The notes beneath the pieces were generated by a model that searched no databases, had not been told where the DNA came from, and was given only the letters and a program-made list of their open reading frames with translations. Both the position numbers and the translations under genes were made by a program. A stretch of 64,000 bases of DNA, from NCBI RefSeq assembly GCF_014207505.1, contig NZ_JACHGL010000005.1, forward strand, positions 50,358 through 114,357, written 5' to 3'. Positions 43,609 to 53,125 of the stretch are shown here, one piece after another; position 1 is the stretch's first letter; each line of letters opens with the position of its first letter. Origin of the DNA: Leuconostoc carnosum (GTDB taxonomy: Bacteria > Bacillota > Bacilli > Lactobacillales > Lactobacillaceae).

Positions 43609-44165
43609 TATTTTGACAAATCAACCACTTTACTTAAAGCATAAATAACCACACCACCAACAATTAATGAGACAATCTCACCCGGTACAAGGGTAATATA
43701 GTACGCTACCCATTGCGCAAGGATACCACCTTTGGATCCGGACGGAAATGCACCGCTAGCACCAATGCTAAACGCAAAAGTAAATTCAGCTGCTAATATT
43801 GCCATCCCTATTGTAGCAACTACCACCGAACTAATTATGATTTTCAAGACAGCACTATTAACACGACGAGTTAATAGGTAAGTTATCCCAGTCATAATAA
43901 GCGTACCCAATGTGCCAAATACCCAATCAATCCAACCTAGTGGCGACACTAAATTAGCAATAAAGACACCGAGCCCAACAGCTAATATGTAACGCTTATT
44001 CCAAGCAGCTAAATGATTTAGTCCTTCTGAAACACGTAATTGTACAGGACCAAAAGCGACAGGTTGAATTGCAAAAGTAATCACTGCATAAATAGCAGCC
44101 ACCACGGCTACCATAGTAATATTACGCGTTTTCGTGCTATTTTTAGTTGATAAAGTTTCTTCCAC
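43608..44165 (-). CDS. queT: QueT-type queuosine precursor transporter, ECF S component
   Basis: A 185-residue membrane protein with six predicted helices. The first helix with AIYAVITFAIQPVAFGPVQLR (first part shown) followed by RVSEGLNHLAAWNKRY is the QueT signature. It binds a queuosine precursor such as preQ1 and works with the shared ECF transporter T and A1/A2 subunits, encoded elsewhere. A preQ1-I riboswitch lies in its leader and masks the ribosome-binding site, which strongly supports the substrate. Confidence 0.92.
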   Translation of the reverse strand: MEETLSTKNSTKTRNITMVAVVAAIYAVITFAIQPVAFGPVQLRVSEGLNHLAAWNKRYILAVGLGVFIANLVSPLGWIDWVFGTLGTLIMTGITYLLTRRVNSAVLKIIISSVVVATIGMAILAAEFTFAFSIGASGAFPSGSKGGILAQWVAYYITLVPGEIVSLIVGGVVIYALSKVVDLSK

Positions 44166-44175
44166 AGTAAAAATC
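44115..44175 (-). promoter_or_regulatory. preQ1-I riboswitch
   Basis: On the minus strand GCGGTTCATCAACCATCCCGC is followed by TTAAAAAAACTAGGAG. The GGTTC...CCCGC stem-loop plus A-rich tail and CTAGGAG match the class I preQ1 riboswitch, in which the A-rich tail forms a pseudoknot that includes the Shine-Dalgarno. It lies 10-70 bp upstream of the queT start and should repress translation when preQ1 is plentiful. Confidence 0.85.
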
Positions 44176-44284
44176 TCCTAGTTTTTTTAAGCGGGATGGT
44201 TGATGAACCGCCAGATATGTTAGTACAAAATGAAACAGTAGAAATATATTATTTCAAATATCTATATATATTAAATATTAATCA

Positions 44285-45583
44285 TTAATTGTTCCCATCA
44301 TCCATAAAATCCTTTAATTGCTTTGAACGACTTGGATGACGTAATTTACGAAGTGCTTTTGCCTCAATTTGACGAATACGTTCACGTGTCACACCAAATA
44401 CTCGACCAACTTCTTCAAGTGTTCGTGTACGCCCATCTTCCAAACCAAAGCGCAAACGTAAAACATTCTCTTCTCGATCAGTCAAAGTTTCTAATACTGA
44501 TTCCAACTGCTCACGTAACATTTCATAGGCTGCTGAATCCGCTGGTGAAATAGCTTCATTGTCTTCAATAAAATCACCTAAATGTGAGTCATCCTCTTCT
44601 CCAATAGGCGTTTCCAGAGAAACAGGCTCTTGAGCAATTTTAAGAATTTCTCGCACTTTATCAGGGGTCAAATCCATTTCCGCCCCAATTTCTTCAGGCA
44701 ATGGTTCACGACCCAAATCTTGCAACAATTGACGTTGGATACGAATTAATTTATTAATTGTTTCGACCATATGAACTGGAATTCGAATTGTACGCGCCTG
44801 ATCAGCAATTGCACGAGTAATAGCTTGACGTATCCACCATGTAGCATAGGTTGAGAACTTAAATCCTTTGGTATAGTCAAACTTATCTACGGCCTTCATT
44901 AGCCCCATATTACCTTCTTGAATTAAATCCAAAAACTGCATGCCACGGCCAACATAGCGCTTAGCAATTGAGACAACTAACCGTAGGTTAGCCTCTGCTA
45001 ATTCTTGTTTGGCTTCAGCATCACCATCTTCAATACGTTTGGCAATATTAATTTCTTCATCACCCTTTAACAGGTTAACACGACCAATTTCTTTAAGGTA
45101 CATACGAACTGGGTCATTAATTTTAATCCCAGCTGGTGTTTCTCCGGCTTGATCCAATTCTTCTTTTGAAGGTTTGTTTTGCTTAGCTTTCAAAACTTCA
45201 GGCGCTGGCTCACCCTTTTCATCAACAATTGCAATACCAGAATCTTCAACCTTTTCCATCAAACGCTCAATATTTTCACCATCTAGGTTAAACGGTTCTG
45301 CTAAGCGTTTAGATAAATCTGCATACGTAATTGATTTAGCTGGCTTGTATTCAGTAATAAGACTTTTAACAGCCTTATCATACTCAGGATTTTTAATAAT
45401 CCCTGATTTTTTAGCAACTTTTGGCTTTGAAGCTTTTCCTGCCGCTGCTGCTTCTTCAGGTGTCTTACCTTGAGCCAATGCCAAAAGTTCAGCCTTCTTA
45501 GCACGACTATTGTATGAAATATGGTTTGCATCTAAATAATCTTTTATGTCTGCAATTCTGCTTGAAATCGAAATAGTTGCCAT
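44285..45583 (-). CDS. rpoD: RNA polymerase primary sigma factor RpoD (SigA)
   Basis: A 432-residue housekeeping sigma factor. Region 1.1 is recognisable at the N-terminus, region 1.2/2 carries [11 protein letters not shown] and the core-binding and -10 segment [36 protein letters not shown] (quoted in part), and region 4 holds the -35 HTH ([18 protein letters not shown]). An Ala/Lys-rich insertion at residues 45-65 is typical of lactobacilli. It follows dnaG in the classic dnaG-rpoD order. Confidence 0.97.
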   Translation of the reverse strand: MATISISSRIADIKDYLDANHISYNSRAKKAELLALAQGKTPEEAAAAGKASKPKVAKKSGIIKNPEYDKAVKSLITEYKPAKSITYADLSKRLAEPFNLDGENIERLMEKVEDSGIAIVDEKGEPAPEVLKAKQNKPSKEELDQAGETPAGIKINDPVRMYLKEIGRVNLLKGDEEINIAKRIEDGDAEAKQELAEANLRLVVSIAKRYVGRGMQFLDLIQEGNMGLMKAVDKFDYTKGFKFSTYATWWIRQAITRAIADQARTIRIPVHMVETINKLIRIQRQLLQDLGREPLPEEIGAEMDLTPDKVREILKIAQEPVSLETPIGEEDDSHLGDFIEDNEAISPADSAAYEMLREQLESVLETLTDREENVLRLRFGLEDGRTRTLEEVGRVFGVTRERIRQIEAKALRKLRHPSRSKQLKDFMDDGNN

Positions 45584-45645
45584 GTATTGTTTTCTCCCAT
45601 GTTAAGCGTATGTTTCAAAAACCGAATAATGAAAACACCGCGTGC

Positions 45646-47496
45646 TTATAATTGTTGCTTCTTAATATTAATTAATTCTGTTGTGAGTTGTAACAATTTT
45701 TGATTATCTTGCTGCTGCGTAGCTAAACTAATTAATTGTTTTAGCTCACGAATTTTAGCATCTACTGGTGCTTCTTGCATTATAATATGTAAATAATCAT
45801 TAATTGCTTCTTTTTCAATAGACAGATCACCATATACACGGTCGATCGCCATAATTTTTTGATTTAAATCTGGTTTTTGAATGAAATCCATATACTGCGC
45901 TAAATTAAACTCTCCAGAGTATTGGTTTTGATATATGTTAGTCAACATCATTAATAGTTGATAGTCTGGATGCACAAACGCAAACCCTTGGGTCTCTATC
46001 ACCTGAGCCATTACTTGTGGTGACTTGATCATTGCCATAATTAACGCGCGTTCAGCCTGTTCTACCTGTGTAATATTGCGATTAATATTGTTTTGTATCG
46101 CTATGCCATTACTAGATTGATCAATTGACACGTTATCATATACAGGTTGTGACTTAACAAAGTGTTGCGGGCTATTATTAGCTTCAGATTTGTTGGTCTG
46201 TTCTAATTGCGCCTGCAAAGCAGATTTCGCTGTACCAAACTCATTAGCTATACGCGTGAGTTGAATATCTTGCTCGACAGGCGTTGCCTGCTTTAAAAGC
46301 TGCATGACTTCTTGTAAAAAAGCTAAGTATTGTGCTTGATTACTTAAATTTTTTCCAACACGTGAAACACTAATTAAAAATTCAACTGGTGTTTGAATGT
46401 TTTGATGAAGCGCTTGTTTCAGCGTTGACAGCCCTTGCTGCAATCTCACTTCATCAGGATCTAACTTATCAGGTAAGTGAACAACACCAATCTCAATATC
46501 TTTAGTATTCTCCTGAATCAACGTAATTGAACGTTGAGCCGCTCGTTGTCCAGCTTCATCGCCATCATAAACCAATAAAACACGATTAGCTATGCGCACT
46601 AAATGCTGCACGTGTTCCTTCGTAAGAGCAGTTCCCATTGTTGCCACAGCATTTTCTTCGGCAGCCATGCTAGCCGAAATAACATCCATAAATCCTTCAA
46701 AAATCATGACTGTGTTTGTTTGGCGAATCACATTTTTTGCAAGATCAAAATTATATAACAACTTACTTTTTGTAAAAAATGGACTTTCGGGGCTGTTCAT
46801 ATATTTGATTTTGTTATTATTATCCAATGCTCGACCGGAAAAACCAACAACTTGTCCACGATCTGATTTAATTGGCCACACAATTCTACCAGCAAATCGA
46901 TCGCGCATCTCACCTTGATCATTAGTAATAAACAATTCAGATGCGTGCATTAATTCATGGGCAAGATTTTGGTCTTTAGCATAGCCTAATAGTGCGTTGT
47001 CTTCTGGTACAAAACCAATACCAAATTTTTTGATTATTTCATCATCTAATTGTCTGGTGTCATGCAAATAACTTAGTGCTTGTTCGCCAGACGTTGTGTT
47101 GAGTAAAATATGCTGATATAACCTCTGTGCTGCCGTATACAATTGATAAATACCTTGTGTCGTGTTATCAACTGGATGCACCACACTTGCCGAAATACTG
47201 CTGTCAATTGGTAAATCAATACTTTCAGCTAAAGACAGAATGGCTTCAGGGTATGTCAATCCCTCTTTTTCCATGATAAAGGAGAAGACCGAACCTGATC
47301 GACCACAAGAAAAGCAATTGAATACTTGTTTATTCTCCTCAACAAACAATGACGGGTGCTTATCATCATGAAATGGACAAGATCCAGTCCACTGTCGACC
47401 GCGTTTAACGAGGTTAGTATACTCACCGATAACATCAACAATATTTACTTTTTGACGGACTTCAGCAATGAAATTTTCAGGAATACGACTTGCCAT
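45646..47496 (-). CDS. dnaG: DNA primase DnaG
   Basis: A 616-residue primase. The N-terminal zinc finger is CPFHDDKHPSLF with CFSCGRSG; the TOPRIM core has VMIFEGFMDVISA and VLLVYDGDEAGQRAA; a helicase-interacting C-terminal domain follows. The ATG at 47496 is preferred because AAAGGTGG lies in front of it and the protein then starts MASRIPENF like its relatives; the frame extends 16 codons further upstream without support. Its end is 62 bp before rpoD, so the two are likely in one operon. Confidence 0.96.
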   Translation of the reverse strand: MASRIPENFIAEVRQKVNIVDVIGEYTNLVKRGRQWTGSCPFHDDKHPSLFVEENKQVFNCFSCGRSGSVFSFIMEKEGLTYPEAILSLAESIDLPIDSSISASVVHPVDNTTQGIYQLYTAAQRLYQHILLNTTSGEQALSYLHDTRQLDDEIIKKFGIGFVPEDNALLGYAKDQNLAHELMHASELFITNDQGEMRDRFAGRIVWPIKSDRGQVVGFSGRALDNNNKIKYMNSPESPFFTKSKLLYNFDLAKNVIRQTNTVMIFEGFMDVISASMAAEENAVATMGTALTKEHVQHLVRIANRVLLVYDGDEAGQRAAQRSITLIQENTKDIEIGVVHLPDKLDPDEVRLQQGLSTLKQALHQNIQTPVEFLISVSRVGKNLSNQAQYLAFLQEVMQLLKQATPVEQDIQLTRIANEFGTAKSALQAQLEQTNKSEANNSPQHFVKSQPVYDNVSIDQSSNGIAIQNNINRNITQVEQAERALIMAMIKSPQVMAQVIETQGFAFVHPDYQLLMMLTNIYQNQYSGEFNLAQYMDFIQKPDLNQKIMAIDRVYGDLSIEKEAINDYLHIIMQEAPVDAKIRELKQLISLATQQQDNQKLLQLTTELINIKKQQL

Positions 47497-47606
47497 AGAC
47501 CACCTTTCAAGACAACAAAAGTCGCAAACTACAGTCTGCGACATATTATTTAACTATACACAGTATATATCGAACATACGGTTTTGTCAAGAGCCCAAAA
47601 GTGGAT

Positions 47607-47630
47607 AAAAAACTGTTATAACAGCTTTTC
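47607..47630 (-). terminator. Terminator after P-type ATPase gene
   Basis: On the minus strand AAAAGCTGTTATAACAGTTTTTT forms a palindromic stem (CTGTTATAACAG) flanked by A and T runs. A second hairpin, CAAGAAC/GTTCTTG, overlaps the stop codon region at 47658-47685. Confidence 0.65.
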
Positions 47631-47671
47631 TATTTTTCGTATTCGGGATTATGTTAACCAAGAACAAATCA

Positions 47672-50386
47672 TCAACTGGTTCTTGTTTGCCGTAAGCGTC
47701 GATATTTATCCAACTCTGTCACAATTAATACTATCAAGCCACTAATTAAAACTATCAAGCCACTAATTAAAACTATCGCCCAGTGATTGAATGATAGTCC
47801 AGCAGTTGTGAACACACTTTGCATAAATGGCACATACGTGAAGATGAGCTGCAGAATGATCATTGCACCAATAGCCACAAAAGCCATCGGATTTGTCCAA
47901 AAGGCGCGACTAATAGCTAATTTTGATGTTCTTATATTGAAAAGATAAAATATCTTACCAAAAATAATTACATTAACTGCCATCGTACTAGCAACGGCAA
48001 AGCCCGTAACAGAGTTAACAGTTTCAAAAACAACTAATGAAACTGCTGCAATTATGGCACTGACATAAACCATTTGAAAAACATCATAACGGCTCATTAG
48101 CTTTGCAGAGGTTTTTCGAGGTGGACGAGACATAATATCATCCTCTGCAGGTTCGAAAATAAAAGCTAATTGGAGAGTTAGTGCCGACACCATATTAATC
48201 CATAATAACTGTGTTGCGGTTAATGGCATTGGCTGTTGTAATAAGATACTAAAGACAACAATTAACCCTTCAGCAAAACTAGTTGGTAATAAATACAAGA
48301 TTGTTTTACGTATGTTATCGTAAAGACGACGTCCTTGCGAAATGGCCACCTGAATTGTTGAAAAGTCATCATTGGCTAAGACCATATCTGCAGAATCTTT
48401 AGCCACATCAGTCCCTTTAATACCCATGGCAACACCAATATCGGCACGCTTTAAAGCAGGTGCATCATTTACGCCATCACCTGTCATTGCAGTAACTAAA
48501 CCGTTAGCTTGATACGCTTCAATAATTCTTAGTTTATCTTGCGGAGTTGTTCGAGCAAAAACATCATATTGTGTAACAATTGCAGCTAATTCAGAATTTG
48601 ACATCTGTTCAATTTCTGCACCTGTTAAAGCATGAAGTTCATCAGCTAAATTCAACTGTTGCCCGATTGCTTTAGCAGTGTCAACACTATCACCTGTAAT
48701 CATTTTAACTCGAATACCAGCTTGACGCATATCTGTAATCGCATCAACAACTTCTGGCCTAGGGGGATCAATAATTGCGGCTAGTCCCAATAATTCTACA
48801 TGATACTTGGTTAAAATATCATGTGTTACAGTATCCTCTGTTGCAGGAACGTCAATATAACCAACAGCAATCACTCGTTTGCCAGTTTTAGCAAACTGAG
48901 CTGTCAAATCTGACCAATAGCTACGGTCAAAATCATTGTGACCTTCAGCTAGTTCAAATATTTTATCTGGAGCACCCTTAATAGCAATAAATCTGTTGTG
49001 CTGTTTGTTTTCTACAAGACGTGCAATATAACGATAATCAGAATCAAATGGCATTAAATCAATATTGGTTAATTCAGGCGTTTTTATTCCAAATGCTTTG
49101 TAGTAAGTTGATAAGAAAGCGGCATCAGTTGGTTCTCCATTGATTTCCCAAGTACCATCTTCTTGCACCAAAAAAGTGTCATTGGCTTGATGCCCCATAG
49201 TTAAAAACATTTCCAACTTTTCATCTTCAGTTGGTGAAACAGCCTGTCCATTCAGTAAAATATTACCTTCTGGTTCATATCCTATTCCAGTTACAGTATA
49301 GTGATTATTATCGATGACAATATCTTGAATCGTCATCTCGTTTTTAGTCAGAGTACCTGTCTTATCAGAAGCTATGATATCTACAGCTCCCAAAGTTTCA
49401 GCCGCAGGCAAAGTTTTAACAATGGCATTTTTCTGTGTTAATTTTTGAACACCAGTTGCTAAAATAATTGACGTTGCAGCAGGTAACCCTTCTGGCATAG
49501 AACCTACAATCATGGCAATGATTGCCATAATTAACGTAGGTAGCTCATATATCTGCAAAAACCAACCTAGTCCAAACATAACTACCGCAACAATAACAAT
49601 TAACCATGAAATGCCACGACCAAGGCCATCCAGCTCTTTAGTCAAAGGTGATTTATTCCCTGAAACATCAGCGACACTTTGAGAAATTTGACCAATTTGT
49701 GTTTGCAAACCTGTCATCACAACAATACCTGTTGCACTACCATTAGTCACTGCAGTTGAAGAATATGCCATGTTACTACGTTCAGCTAGTGGAATTCTAC
49801 CCTCTAATACAAGATCATCTTTTAAAACTGAATCTGCTTCTCCTGTTAATGATGATTCTTGAATGCGAAGATTATCTGCATCAATAATACGTAAATCGGC
49901 AGGTACGTGGTCACCTGCTTCCAAATAAACAAGGTCCCCCGGAACTAACTCACGTGCAGGTATATCAAACCGTGTCCCTTGTCGAATCACAGTCGCATCG
50001 ACAGACAACATATTTTTAATTTTGTCCAAAGCATTACTGGCATTCACTTCTTGAAAATACCCAATCAACGCGTTAATTATGACAACCAAACCAATAACAA
50101 TAGAATCAGAGTAATGTTGCATTAAAAGTGTTAATAAAGCTGCTGCCAACAAAATGTAAACGATAATATTATTAAACTGACGTAAAAAGACAACCCATTT
50201 AGGTACTGATTTCAACGTAACTTCGTTATACCCATATGTTTGTACACGCTTTGCTACTTGCTCTTCATCAAGTCCTTCAGGATAATTTACCTGAAGATCC
50301 TCAATCACTTGCTCTGTATCTTGGTTATGAAAAGGTGGTACAGTCGATAACGGTACGTCATCCGATTCATTTACTTTTGTATCCAT
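47672..50386 (-). CDS. P-type ATPase of the Ca2+/Mn2+ type, probable Mn2+ exporter
   Basis: A 904-residue P2-type pump with the phosphorylation site DKTGTLTKNEM, the actuator motif LTGEAD, hinge TGDGVNDAPALKRADIG and about ten membrane helices. The leader carries a yybP-ykoY (Mn2+-sensing) riboswitch, as does the Lactococcus lactis yoaB gene for a related P-type ATPase, so Mn2+ export or detoxification is the best guess; Ca2+ export cannot be excluded. Its C-terminal helix contains a duplicated ISGLIVL heptad from a 21-bp tandem duplication. It is monocistronic. Confidence 0.88.
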   Translation of the reverse strand: MDTKVNESDDVPLSTVPPFHNQDTEQVIEDLQVNYPEGLDEEQVAKRVQTYGYNEVTLKSVPKWVVFLRQFNNIIVYILLAAALLTLLMQHYSDSIVIGLVVIINALIGYFQEVNASNALDKIKNMLSVDATVIRQGTRFDIPARELVPGDLVYLEAGDHVPADLRIIDADNLRIQESSLTGEADSVLKDDLVLEGRIPLAERSNMAYSSTAVTNGSATGIVVMTGLQTQIGQISQSVADVSGNKSPLTKELDGLGRGISWLIVIVAVVMFGLGWFLQIYELPTLIMAIIAMIVGSMPEGLPAATSIILATGVQKLTQKNAIVKTLPAAETLGAVDIIASDKTGTLTKNEMTIQDIVIDNNHYTVTGIGYEPEGNILLNGQAVSPTEDEKLEMFLTMGHQANDTFLVQEDGTWEINGEPTDAAFLSTYYKAFGIKTPELTNIDLMPFDSDYRYIARLVENKQHNRFIAIKGAPDKIFELAEGHNDFDRSYWSDLTAQFAKTGKRVIAVGYIDVPATEDTVTHDILTKYHVELLGLAAIIDPPRPEVVDAITDMRQAGIRVKMITGDSVDTAKAIGQQLNLADELHALTGAEIEQMSNSELAAIVTQYDVFARTTPQDKLRIIEAYQANGLVTAMTGDGVNDAPALKRADIGVAMGIKGTDVAKDSADMVLANDDFSTIQVAISQGRRLYDNIRKTILYLLPTSFAEGLIVVFSILLQQPMPLTATQLLWINMVSALTLQLAFIFEPAEDDIMSRPPRKTSAKLMSRYDVFQMVYVSAIIAAVSLVVFETVNSVTGFAVASTMAVNVIIFGKIFYLFNIRTSKLAISRAFWTNPMAFVAIGAMIILQLIFTYVPFMQSVFTTAGLSFNHWAIVLISGLIVLISGLIVLIVTELDKYRRLRQTRTS
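47731..47772 (-). repeat. 21-bp tandem duplication in the ATPase C-terminus
   Basis: Two exact 21-base units (47731-47751 and 47752-47772) encode ISGLIVL twice on the minus strand. The extra seven residues lengthen the last membrane helix. It looks like a recent slippage event. Confidence 0.85.
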
Positions 50387-50417
50387 TAATCAATAAACTC
50401 CTTAAGAGAAATCATTT

Positions 50418-50509
50418 CTTTGCGTCTTGCTATTTAAGGTTGGCCGCTACATTAATTCAATGTAGTTAGTCAGTTTCCCACGCAGATGCGCCGCTACTCC
50501 CGCAAGGTA
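50418..50509 (-). promoter_or_regulatory. yybP-ykoY (Mn2+) riboswitch
   Basis: On the minus strand CTTGCGGGAGTAGC opens and TAGCAAGACGCAAAG closes the element, matching the conserved GGGAGUAGC and AGCAAGAC parts of yybP-ykoY riboswitches; GGGAAACTGAC and a long TACATTG/AATGTA hairpin lie between. It directly precedes the ATPase gene; Mn2+ binding would switch its expression on. Confidence 0.85.
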
Positions 50510-50556
50510 TTAATTAGTCGAATAAAATGTGACTTAGTCTTAAACTTCTAATTATA

Positions 50557-50585
50557 ATTATATCATGTTCTCAATTTCTATTCAA
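50557..50585 (-). promoter_or_regulatory. Promoter of the riboswitch-controlled ATPase gene
   Basis: TTGAAT (50580-50585), 17 bases, TATAAT (50557-50562) on the minus strand, about 50 bp upstream of the riboswitch. Confidence 0.7.
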
Positions 50586-50640
50586 TTTTGAACGACATAC
50601 CTTGATGTGATAACAATAATAAAACTGACAAACATTTAGC

Positions 50641-51411
50641 TCATGACAAATATAAATCTTTAATTGGCGCAAAAGTTCGGCGATGAATTGGTGTAATACC
50701 TAACTTCTTAAGACCATCCAAGTGTTCCCGCGTACCATAACCAGCATTTCTAGAAAAGCCATATCCTGGATATTGTACATCATATTCAGCCATCAACCGA
50801 TCTCGTGTCACTTTAGCAATAATACTAGCAGCCCCAATTGAATTACTAATAGCATCACCTTTAATCAGTGAGATCTGTGGTAGATCCAACTTTAGTTGCA
50901 TCGCATCAACCAATAGATATTCAGGTTCTGGTGCTAATTCTTCTACAGCGAGTGTCATAGCCTGCCGAGCAGCTTCATAAATATTAATTTTATCAATTGT
51001 TTTGGCATCAACTACACCGATGCCAATTGAAATGGCCTGTGAAATAATAATATCATAAAGTGAATGACGTTTTTTTGCCGATAATTGCTTTGAATCAATC
51101 ACCTCATATGCTTGAAAATCATGTGGTAAAATAACTGCAGCAGCAATTACTGGCCCTGCTAACGGTCCACGGCCAACCTCATCAATACCAGCAATATGTG
51201 AAAAACCTTGATCCCAATAGGTTCGTTCAATATCAAATCTATGTTGAAAATCTGCACGTTCTTTATCACGCTGCAACCGATTATTATGCCAGATTTTTAA
51301 AGCAGCTTGCACCCCAGCGCGTGGGTCATTTTGCCACGCGATTAGCCGACTGTCATTCAGGTCAGTTATTTTTTTTAACATTGACTTAATATCAGCAACT
51401 GTCTCAGACAT
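50641..51411 (-). CDS. rnhB: Ribonuclease HII
   Basis: A 256-residue endonuclease that cuts RNA in RNA-DNA hybrids, including single ribonucleotides in DNA. GIDEVGRGPLAGPVIAAAVI holds the first catalytic Asp-Glu; further acidic residues are in LLVDAMQL and near the C-terminus. The ATG at 51411 with a GAGG site is preferred over a TTG at 51423. It overlaps the rbgA stop by 8 bp, a common rbgA-rnhB arrangement in Firmicutes. Confidence 0.96.
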   Translation of the reverse strand: MSETVADIKSMLKKITDLNDSRLIAWQNDPRAGVQAALKIWHNNRLQRDKERADFQHRFDIERTYWDQGFSHIAGIDEVGRGPLAGPVIAAAVILPHDFQAYEVIDSKQLSAKKRHSLYDIIISQAISIGIGVVDAKTIDKINIYEAARQAMTLAVEELAPEPEYLLVDAMQLKLDLPQISLIKGDAISNSIGAASIIAKVTRDRLMAEYDVQYPGYGFSRNAGYGTREHLDGLKKLGITPIHRRTFAPIKDLYLS

Positions 51412-52258
51412 CTTTATCCTCAAGTATATCCAATGTAAATGAACCTAGTTTTCCTTTTCTCAAATCAATGAGGATTCGTTCACTAGCTTTATCATAATCA
51501 TCTTTAAAACCAAGTTTTTCAGTGATAGCCAACAAAATTTGCACATTATCTTCATCAAAAATTTCAGTTGTTAAATGATAACGATCAATAATGGCCTTTG
51601 GACGATAATTACGAAAAAAAGCAATTAAAAATAATGCGGCATCGTCTTTCGCAAAAATGGTGTCTTTCACCGCACCAGTCAATGCCAGTTTCATTCCAAT
51701 GCTCTGATCCTCGAACTTGGGCCATAAAACACCTGGAGAATCAAGTAATTCTAACTTTGTTGGTGTCTTTAACCAAGCCACTTTCTTAGTCACACCAGGC
51801 CTGTCCGCCGTTGGTGCCACGTTTTTCATCACGAGATGATTAAGCAGAGTGGACTTTCCAACGTTTGGTATACCACTAATCATGGCACGAATTGGCTGGT
51901 CATGGATGCCACGTGCTAATTGTGCTTCTTTCTTTGATACCACTGCTCGTCGCGCGGCCTTGGTAACCAACTGCGGTGTTTTAGGATCTCTTGTATCTAA
52001 TACTAAAACTGTATGACCTTCTGACTCAAAATAAGCTTTCCATAGTCGTGTTTGATCTGGATCAGCTAAATCTGCTTTCGTCATAATGAGCAGCCGTGGT
52101 TTTGATCCAATAAGTTTATCAACCTCTGGATTACGAGAACTGGATGGTATACGAGCATCCACCAGCTCAAAGACTACGTCAACAAGTCTGAGGTTTTCTC
52201 GCATCAAACGGAAAGCTTTTGCCATGTGACCTGGAAACCACTGAATAATTTGTGCCAT
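51404..52258 (-). CDS. rbgA: Ribosome biogenesis GTPase RbgA (YlqF)
   Basis: A 284-residue circularly permuted GTPase needed for late assembly of the 50S subunit. The motif order is permuted: NKAD-type MTKADLADPD (G4) comes before GIPNVGKSTLLNHL (G1) and DSPGVLWP (G3). The N-terminal IQWFPGHMAKA is diagnostic. The ATG at 52258 behind GGGTG is preferred over a GTG three codons earlier. It is translationally coupled to rnhB. Confidence 0.95.
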   Translation of the reverse strand: MAQIIQWFPGHMAKAFRLMRENLRLVDVVFELVDARIPSSSRNPEVDKLIGSKPRLLIMTKADLADPDQTRLWKAYFESEGHTVLVLDTRDPKTPQLVTKAARRAVVSKKEAQLARGIHDQPIRAMISGIPNVGKSTLLNHLVMKNVAPTADRPGVTKKVAWLKTPTKLELLDSPGVLWPKFEDQSIGMKLALTGAVKDTIFAKDDAALFLIAFFRNYRPKAIIDRYHLTTEIFDEDNVQILLAITEKLGFKDDYDKASERILIDLRKGKLGSFTLDILEDKDV

Positions 52259-52299
52259 AGTTATCACCCTTTAACACTAGCAATAGTGCTAGCATTCTC

Positions 52300-52527
52300 C
52301 TATCTATCAGCTTGGTATATATCCCAAGCCTTATCAAATGTTGTCATGGAAATTAAATATGTTGTATTTTCTTCCAAATAATTGGAAATGTCATCAAAAT
52401 TAGTACTTTGTTTTGGAAAAGCAGAATCCAAAAACGCATTATTTGCAAATTGCTGTATTTCATTAGCTGAAACGGTGTTGCGATTGGTCATTAACCAATT
52501 ATAAAATGAACGGTCACTTTTTATCAT
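52300..52527 (-). CDS. YozE/UPF0346 family small protein
   Basis: A 75-residue helical protein of the YozE SAM-like family: SFYNWLMTNRN at the start and FPKQSTNFDDISNYLE in the middle are family hallmarks. The cellular role is not known. The ATG at 52527 with GAGG upstream is chosen; it overlaps the 3' end of the ypmS-like gene by 14 bp, so both are co-expressed, as in many lactobacilli. Confidence 0.88.
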   Translation of the reverse strand: MIKSDRSFYNWLMTNRNTVSANEIQQFANNAFLDSAFPKQSTNFDDISNYLEENTTYLISMTTFDKAWDIYQADR

Positions 52528-53125
52528 TAGCCAATCCTCCTTGAAATACGAATTTATCAGCTGCCATATCAATTTGCTGCGCCCGAAAGCGCATACCTTG
52601 AGTAACTGGCAGCTCACTCATATTAATGTAAATTTGCTTTTTCTTTGGGTTAATTGAAACAAATTTTGGCGCATCATAACTTGATTTAACATATTGCATC
52701 ACTGTTGTAATTGGTAAAGGTAAATCACCAATAGCTAATTTTTTCGCTGTTAAAATAATATTCCCGTTTTTGGTAACTTCAGGCGTTAATGACATACCAA
52801 AAGTAAATTTATCGCCAAGAAACTTCGTAGTCCCATACATCATAATATTATCTTCTACTCGAAAAGAATAGCCATTATCATTAGATTCACTCAAATAATA
52901 AGCTACTAACGCATTAATTTGTCGTTTATTTAATGAAACGTCAAACGTTGCTTCAGATTTAGCAATTTTTGATACTGTGTCAGTTTCATTGACTGGTTGT
53001 GAAGCTGATTTAAATAGTAATACAGTACCTATTACAAGCACAATCACTAATGTCCAGAAGGCCCAAAACCACGGAGATACATGCTTTTTTGGTGCTGTGC
53101 GTTTCTTTATTGTTTCATCAGCCAT
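52514..53125 (-). CDS. YpmS-family membrane-anchored protein
   Basis: A 203-residue protein with a basic N-terminus, one membrane helix (about 20-40) and an external domain of the YpmS type (DUF2140): INALVAYYLSE, LTPEVTKNGNIIL and GMRFRAQQI are typical stretches. Function is unknown; the domain may bind lipid. It overlaps the upstream SGNH hydrolase gene by 19 bp and the downstream yozE by 14 bp, the same neighbours as in Bacillus (ypmR-ypmS). Confidence 0.85.
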   Translation of the reverse strand: MADETIKKRTAPKKHVSPWFWAFWTLVIVLVIGTVLLFKSASQPVNETDTVSKIAKSEATFDVSLNKRQINALVAYYLSESNDNGYSFRVEDNIMMYGTTKFLGDKFTFGMSLTPEVTKNGNIILTAKKLAIGDLPLPITTVMQYVKSSYDAPKFVSINPKKKQIYINMSELPVTQGMRFRAQQIDMAADKFVFQGGLANDKK

